Shown here piece after piece: positions 5,183 through 9,157 of a DNA stretch of 9,157 nt. The position numbers were made by a program, and so were the translations under genes. The stretch is from JALYUA01 sp038253555 (GTDB lineage Bacteria; Acidobacteriota; Thermoanaerobaculia; UBA5066; Gp7-AA6). The stretch covers positions 1 through 9,157 of the forward strand of contig JBBSGZ010000149.1 of the NCBI GenBank assembly GCA_038253555.1, given 5' to 3'. The notes under the pieces were generated by a model. That model made no database searches. It had not been told where the DNA came from and worked only from the letters and a program-made list of their open reading frames with translations. Position 1 is the first letter of the stretch, and each line of letters opens with the position of its first letter.

Positions 5183-6672
5183 CAGACGGCCTGCGCGGGA
5201 AGTCGGACGCGGAACGTCGATCCTCGCCCGGGCTCGCTCTCGACGCTGATGGTTCCGCCATGAGCGCTGACCAGCTGTCGGGTGATCCAGAGTCCCAGAC
5301 CGATCCCGGCGTAGGAGCGCTCGGACACGGCCCGCTCGAAGCGCTCGAAGATCCTCTCCTGGTCCGCCGCGGCAATTCCGATTCCCAGGTCGCGCACCGT
5401 CAATTCGGCGTCGCCGTTGTCCCGCTGGACGCTCAGGTAGATCGGCTGGCCCGGGCCGAACTTGACGGCGTTCGAGAGGAGGTTCGTGACCACCTGGTCG
5501 AGCCGCGAGCGATCCCACTCTCCGAGGACGGGACCGGAAGCCTCGATCTCCATGCGGGCGCCGCTCCGGGACGCGGACTCGCACAGCCTCTCCGCGACGT
5601 CCCGAACCAGCGACGCCAGGTCGGTCGGTTCCCGGCGGAGCTCCAGATGTCCCGAGCTGATACGCCCGATGTCGAGGAGGTCCTCGGTCAGACGTACCAG
5701 GCGTTCGACCTGCTGCTGGCCTTTCTGCACCCTTTCGACGGTCCTCGGGTCGTTCTCCGTTCGAGCGCGCATCCCCCAGTTATGGAGCGTGAGGCTCAAT
5801 GCCGCCAGAGGAGTTCGGAATTCATGGCCCGCCACCGAAAGGAAGGCGTCGCGGATCTCGATCGCTCTTTCTGCGTCGTGGAGCAGCCGCTCGCGTTCGA
5901 TTTCGAGGCGTTTGCGCTCGGAGATGTCCCGGGCGATCTTGGCGGCGCCTATGACGCGCCCGGTCGCGTCTTTCACGGGCGACACGGAGAGCGAGACCTG
6001 AACCAGCCGGCCGTCTTTGCGCAGCCTCTCGGTCTCGAAATGTTCCACGCGCTCGCCCCGGCCGATCCGCCCGAGAATTTCCCGCATGTCGTTCTTGTGC
6101 CCCTCGGTCATGAGCTTCGAGATCTGCTGGCCGATCATCTCTTCCGCCTTATAACCGAAGAGCCGCTCCGCCGCCGCATTCCAGGCGGTGACCGCCCCGT
6201 CGAGGTTCTTCCCGATGATCGCGTCGTTCGACGATTCCACGATCGCCGCAAACCGGGCCAGTTCGACCACTGCCTCCTCAGCGGACCGCCGGGAGCGCTT
6301 CGATTCCTCGAGCGCGCCGAGTAGAGCCTTGCGACTGGTCCACAGCTGTCGCTGCAGGAGGCTGGCAAGTCCCCCCGCGCCCACGAAGAGGATCAACCGG
6401 AGGAGGTCATCCGGGCCGCCGATGACCGGCGCATGCGCCGGACGAAGGAGAAAAAGGGTTCCGGCCGCGACGAGGAGCGTGGTCGCGAAGCTCGGCCCGC
6501 CTCCGCCGAACCAACCCGCGAGGAAGAGAGCGACGAACCCGAGGAGGAACGGAACCGCACGGAGAACCGAGGAGAACGCGGCGGTCGCGAGAAGGGCGAG
6601 AGCGGAGGCCGCCACGGCCATGCCGTACTTGAGCCACGCCGGCCGCAAGAGTTCCCGCCCCTGTTCCCTCAA
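5182..6672 (-). CDS. Membrane PAS-domain sensor histidine kinase
   Basis: Senses a signal and passes phosphate to the neighbouring regulator. In order, the 496 residues show four probable membrane segments (about 15-37, 38-55, 60-77 and 88-108) resembling the DUF4118 membrane module of KdpD-type kinases. A short coiled stretch (115-140) and a PAS domain (about 140-255, ending GAAKIARDISERK) follow. Next come the HisKA dimerisation helix with His283 in AGHEFRTPL and the HATPase domain: N box NLLSNAVKF (397-405), G1 DLGIG (428-432), F box IFERF (441-445) and G2 GIGLGLWI (456-463). No large periplasmic loop is present, so sensing is probably within the membrane or via PAS. The start is uncertain: TTG at 6672 is the first in-frame start after an upstream stop, while TTG at residue 9 (better purine run before it) or ATG at residue 18 would keep all domains. 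Confidence 0.93.
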   Translation of the reverse strand: MREQGRELLRPAWLKYGMAVAASALALLATAAFSSVLRAVPFLLGFVALFLAGWFGGGGPSFATTLLVAAGTLFLLRPAHAPVIGGPDDLLRLILFVGAGGLASLLQRQLWTSRKALLGALEESKRSRRSAEEAVVELARFAAIVESSNDAIIGKNLDGAVTAWNAAAERLFGYKAEEMIGQQISKLMTEGHKNDMREILGRIGRGERVEHFETERLRKDGRLVQVSLSVSPVKDATGRVIGAAKIARDISERKRLEIERERLLHDAERAIEIRDAFLSVAGHEFRTPLAALSLTLHNWGMRARTENDPRTVERVQKGQQQVERLVRLTEDLLDIGRISSGHLELRREPTDLASLVRDVAERLCESASRSGARMEIEASGPVLGEWDRSRLDQVVTNLLSNAVKFGPGQPIYLSVQRDNGDAELTVRDLGIGIAAADQERIFERFERAVSERSYAGIGLGLWITRQLVSAHGGTISVESEPGRGSTFRVRLPAQAV

Positions 6673-6742
6673 GCGAGACGATTTTACGGCGAACGAACCG
6701 TCAGAGCCCCCGGCACCGGACGAAATTCCACCGGGATCACGA

Positions 6743-7225
6743 CTATTTCAGGTAGGCGCGCAAGGCGCGGATGAAGACTTCCCCGGTCGGTATTTTTTCC
6801 TTCTTCGCGGCCTCCCGGGCCTTCTGCCAGAGGTCGCGGGAGACGTTCGCCTCGTCGGTTTTACGTCTCCCTCCGGTACGGGGAAGGGAGTTCGAATCCG
6901 GGTGGACACCGACCCACACCGTCCCGATCGGAGCGGTGTCGCTCTTCTGAATCATCGCTCTGTGATGCGCGGCGCGGACGAGCGAAGGGAGAAGGTTTGG
7001 ATTCGGAGGGGGTCCGACGAGCTTCACGATGTCGTTCGAAGTGAAGGGGTGCCCTCGCCGGGCGAGAGCGGTGAGCGCGAGCTCCGCGGCCCTGCGCCAC
7101 TGGTTGTCGTCCTCGAGGGTGACTTCAAACGGTCGGGGGCCGCGAGCGGGAGTCACGGGTGAGCGACGGTTCCCGGGACGTTTAATGGGAGACGCCGTGG
7201 AAAGCTCCTTGTGAACGACAGCCAC
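6743..7225 (-). CDS. Probable DNA-binding protein, winged-helix-like plus ribbon-helix-helix-like ends
   Basis: A 160-residue soluble, basic protein. Residues about 42-105 (WRRAAELALTALARRGHPFT..., then PNPNLLPSLVRAAHHRAMI) have the layout of a small winged helix: helix, FTSNDIVKLVG turn, second helix rich in Arg and His, then a VWVGV strand. This resembles small phage-type and actinobacterial 'FTADD' helix-turn-helix proteins. The C-terminus (about 125-160, NVSRDLWQKAREAAKKEKIP then a final helix) looks like a ribbon-helix-helix module. Both readings are inference from pattern. The GTG start at 7225 is the only sensible early start, but its ribosome binding site is poor. It lies 70 bases before the kinase on the same strand and may regulate or simply precede it. 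Confidence 0.6.
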   Translation of the reverse strand: MAVVHKELSTASPIKRPGNRRSPVTPARGPRPFEVTLEDDNQWRRAAELALTALARRGHPFTSNDIVKLVGPPPNPNLLPSLVRAAHHRAMIQKSDTAPIGTVWVGVHPDSNSLPRTGGRRKTDEANVSRDLWQKAREAAKKEKIPTGEVFIRALRAYLK

Positions 7226-7302
7226 GACCCGATAAGGCGATTTTCCAGAAGTTTATCCCGAAGTGCCGCGGCGAATTGCGTGCGGTCGCGCCCGGGACTT
7301 TT

Positions 7303-7569
7303 TTACCCCGGCGGAGGCGACCCGAGCCGATCCTCGAAGACCACGGCGCCTGAGAGGTCGCTCAGGCGGACGACCGCGTCGCGCCCGATCACGGCGGCCC
7401 GGATCTGACCGGCCAGCATCTGCCGGAGGACCCCCGGGTCGAAACGCTCGGGAGAGTAGGCGGCGAGCACCTGGCCGTCGGGGTGCATGATTTGAACGCG
7501 CAGGACGCGCGCGCCGGCGGTGACCAGGCGGCACCAGACTTCCTGTGAGGCGGCCGCCCGGTCGTCCAT
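7303..7569 (-). CDS. Hypothetical protein (88 aa)
   Basis: I do not recognise this family. The ATG-started reading frame shows strong G/C preference in third positions, as expected for a real gene here. The protein alternates short strands and helices: LRVQIMHPDGQVLAAY (about 23-38), a helix FDPGVLRQMLAGQIRAAVIG, then VVRLSDLSGAVVFED. It has no signal peptide, membrane segment or metal motif. It is the first gene of the - strand run, 77 bases ahead of the DNA-binding-protein gene, and is divergent from the propeller gene with an 81-base gap. A GAGG lies very close to its start, so translation initiation may be weak. Confidence 0.55.
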   Translation of the reverse strand: MDDRAAASQEVWCRLVTAGARVLRVQIMHPDGQVLAAYSPERFDPGVLRQMLAGQIRAAVIGRDAVVRLSDLSGAVVFEDRLGSPPPG

Positions 7570-7650
7570 GCCTCAGCGTAACGGAAGCGGGAGAAGTGAA
7601 GGTCCTGGCGGCGGGCAGCTCTCTTGCAACCGGCCAGAGGGGAGGTCTCG

Positions 7651-8997
7651 ATGACGGCTGAAACGGGGCAGGAGGAAAGCGGCTCGAGACATCGCAAGGC
7701 TCGATCGTGCACGCCCGACCGGGGGCGGAGCTCCCGGGCGGCCGCCCTCGTCCTTCTGGGACTCGCGGCCGCGGGCGCCGCGGCGGCGCAGCAAATCATC
7801 GAGTTCCCCCTGACGGCCGGCAGCTCTCCGGCCGGCATCGCCGCCGGGCCCGACGGGAATGTGTGGTTCGTCGAGGAGCACGGGGACAAGGTCGGCCGGA
7901 TCGCGCCGTCCGGGGCGATCGCGGAGTTTCCTCTCGCCAATCCCAGAAGTTTCGCGCGCGGGATCACGGCCGGCCCCGACGGCGCCCTGTGGTTCACGGA
8001 GCTCCCGGGCCGGATCGGAAGGGTGACGACCTCCGGTTCCGTGACGGAGCTCGGCATCCCGGTGCGGCCCTCGGAACCCATCGAGATCGTGACCGGGTCG
8101 GATGGAAATCTCTGGTTCACCGATTTATATGACCGGATCGGCCGCGTGACGACGGCGGGCGTCCTGACCTTTTATCTGCTCGCCGCGAACACCGGACCCC
8201 AGGGGATCACCGCCGGCCCGGACGGCGCGCTCTGGTTCACCGAGAGCAAGGTGGGCCGCATCGGACGGCTGTCGACGGCCGGGGCTTTCTCCCAGTTCAC
8301 GCTCCCGGATTCCAGCGCGAGCCCCTACGGCATCACGACGGGACCGGACGGAAATCTCTGGTTCACCGAATACTCCACTTCGCGGATCGGCCGGATGACT
8401 CCCGCGGGAGCCGTCACCGAGTTCTCCCTTCCGGGCGGCGCCGCGCCTTACGGGATCACCGCGGCGTCCGACGGCAATCTCTGGTTCACCGAGTCGGGTC
8501 TCCACCGCGTGGGGCGGATCACGCCCGCGGGAGCGGTCATGGAGCTCGCAATCCCCACCGCCGGGGGTTCCCCGACCGAAATCATCTCCGGTCCGGACGG
8601 GAACGTCTGGTTCACGGAGTTCACCGGGGACAAGATCGGCCGGATCGCTCTCCAGGGATTCTGCGTCCCCGACGCGACGACCCTGTGCCTGAACAACGCC
8701 CGGTTCCAGGTGAAAGTCGCGTGGGACGTCTCCCCGCAGGGAATCGCCGGGGTGGGGCGAACCATCCCCCTGACCGGTGATACGGGGGCATTCTGGTTCT
8801 TCACCGCGAACAACGTCGAGATCGTGGTCAAGGTGGTCGACGGCCGGCCGTTCAACGGCAAGTTCTGGGTCTTCATCGGGTCCCTGACGGACGTGGACTA
8901 CCGGGTGACCATCCGGGACCTGTCGACAGACCACGTGAACACGTACGTTCACGAGGCGGGCACCCTCCAGAGCTTCGCCGATATAGCCGCTTTCTAG
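7651..8997 (+). CDS. Secreted Vgb-like seven-bladed beta-propeller with extra C-terminal domain
   Basis: A 448-residue protein related to virginiamycin B lyase (Vgb). A basic leader (1-29) and hydrophobic run AAALVLLGLAAAGAAAA (30-46) predict export, with cleavage near residue 46. Seven repeats of about 41 residues follow, each with a GPDGNLWFTE-type core and an RIGRIT-type strand; the WF pairs fall at 72, 114, 155, 195, 237, 278 and 320, enough for one closed propeller. Residues 338-448 form a separate beta-rich domain (TLCLNNARFQVKVAW, GAFWFF, VVKVVDG, FWVFIG) not found in Vgb. Antibiotic lyase activity should not be assumed: Vgb-like propellers are very common in environmental bacteria and most are uncharacterised. 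The ATG at 7651 follows a strong AGGGGAGG (7638-7645), so the in-frame TTG at 7624 is rejected. The stop lies in the CTAG of a probable insertion-sequence target. Confidence 0.88.
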   Translation: MTAETGQEESGSRHRKARSCTPDRGRSSRAAALVLLGLAAAGAAAAQQIIEFPLTAGSSPAGIAAGPDGNVWFVEEHGDKVGRIAPSGAIAEFPLANPRSFARGITAGPDGALWFTELPGRIGRVTTSGSVTELGIPVRPSEPIEIVTGSDGNLWFTDLYDRIGRVTTAGVLTFYLLAANTGPQGITAGPDGALWFTESKVGRIGRLSTAGAFSQFTLPDSSASPYGITTGPDGNLWFTEYSTSRIGRMTPAGAVTEFSLPGGAAPYGITAASDGNLWFTESGLHRVGRITPAGAVMELAIPTAGGSPTEIISGPDGNVWFTEFTGDKIGRIALQGFCVPDATTLCLNNARFQVKVAWDVSPQGIAGVGRTIPLTGDTGAFWFFTANNVEIVVKVVDGRPFNGKFWVFIGSLTDVDYRVTIRDLSTDHVNTYVHEAGTLQSFADIAAF

Positions 8998-8998
8998 A
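8993..8998. other. Probable IS481-type target site (TCTAGA)
   Basis: TCTAGA fits the NCTAGN target that IS481-family elements are known to choose and duplicate as six bases. It directly abuts the inferred element end at 8999. Its CTAG contains the propeller gene's TAG stop (8995-8997, + strand) and, read the other way, the transposase's TAG stop (8994-8996, - strand). The second copy of the duplication would lie beyond the right edge of the window. Confidence 0.55.
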
Positions 8999-9157
8999 TG
9001 TCGCTGCTAAGGAGATCGTTCACCCTTGAGGCTGGTGGTTGATCACCGAGGGAAGAGTGACGGCGATGGAAATTGTAGTAGTGAAGCCAGCGGGGTAGAG
9101 CGCGGCGTCGGCGGGCTGAGGAAGGGTAGGGGCGGCGGTAGGCCCACTCACGCAGCA
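8994..9157 (-). CDS. IS481-family transposase, C-terminal fragment (5' part beyond the window)
   Basis: The last 53 codons of a DDE integrase-core transposase that runs in from the right edge. The sequence contains REWAYRRPYPSSARRR, then PRWLHYYNFHRRHSSLG and PPASRVNDLL. This is the standard ending of IS481-family transposases (EWAY...RP/Y.SS..R, W...YN.HRRHS.LG..PP.SR.N.LL). The catalytic DDE residues lie outside the window, so intactness cannot be judged. The reading frame is undamaged over the visible part. The stop codon TAG at 8994-8996 lies in the host-derived target site rather than in the element. Confidence 0.85.
   Translation of the reverse strand, partial: LREWAYRRPYPSSARRRRALPRWLHYYNFHRRHSSLGDQPPASRVNDLLSSDI
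8999..9157 (-). mobile_element. Partial IS481-family insertion sequence, one end
   Basis: The element appears to begin at 8999 with TGTCGCTGCTAAGG, a TG-start typical of insertion-sequence ends, directly after TCTAGA. It extends past the window, so its size, other end and inverted repeat cannot be seen. The insertion is tail-to-tail with the propeller gene and leaves that protein complete, because the stop codon is part of the target site. Confidence 0.65.

Noticed and set aside
5260..6324. Long + strand frame of 354 codons opposite the kinase
   Set aside because: The kinase has every expected motif in order on the other strand; the + frame has none.
7807..8650. Repeated DNA in this stretch as a possible CRISPR or satellite array
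   Set aside because: The repeats have a period of about 120-126 bases, in frame and degenerate; they encode propeller blades.
7651..8997. Calling the propeller a streptogramin-resistance enzyme
   Set aside because: Only the propeller fold is clear. The protein is exported and carries an extra domain, and I could not place the Vgb catalytic residues, so an antibiotic-lyase call is not supported.

Overview
This window is GC-rich (roughly two thirds G+C by eye), densely coding bacterial DNA. Many coding genes overlap by 1 or 4 bases, and several genes appear to start with TTG. The overall flavour is that of an Acidobacteriota-type soil or sediment bacterium: a seven-bladed Vgb-like secreted propeller with an extra C-terminal beta-domain, an XrtA-locus-like deacetylase, and small fatty-acid-synthesis-like gene sets. 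The phylum is an inference from gene style, not a placement.

Positions 65-4086 (+ strand) hold a compact cassette. In order it has a NodB-type polysaccharide deacetylase, a FabD-type malonyl transferase, a FabG-type ketoreductase, an acyl carrier protein, a FabZ-like hot-dog dehydratase, and two small proteins of unknown role. The second small protein resembles the phage ABA-sandwich family. Together these could load malonyl groups on a dedicated ACP and then reduce and dehydrate the chain, but no ketosynthase lies in the window. The cassette therefore probably continues upstream, making a specialised acyl or polyketide chain, possibly for a cell-surface glycoconjugate. A separate promoter may drive the second half, from the ACP onward.

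Positions 4237-4360 hold a tRNA-Leu(CAG) gene with a plausible sigma70 promoter. It marks the point where gene direction switches.

Positions 4402-7569 (- strand) read from right to left. They hold an 88-residue unknown protein, a 160-residue probable DNA-binding protein, a membrane PAS histidine kinase, a single-domain response regulator overlapping the kinase by one base, and a small secreted protein. An 8-bp tandem repeat (four units) forms the end of the regulator gene and the leader of the secreted-protein gene.

Positions 7651-8997 (+ strand) encode a secreted Vgb-like seven-bladed beta-propeller with an additional C-terminal domain. Its stop codon lies in TCTAGA, the NCTAGN type of target used by IS481-family elements. 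Immediately after it begins what looks like the end of such an element. Its transposase C-terminus reads on the - strand off the right edge of the window. No clearly new defence or mobile system is visible. The most striking feature is this junction, where one CTAG ends both the host gene and the transposase.
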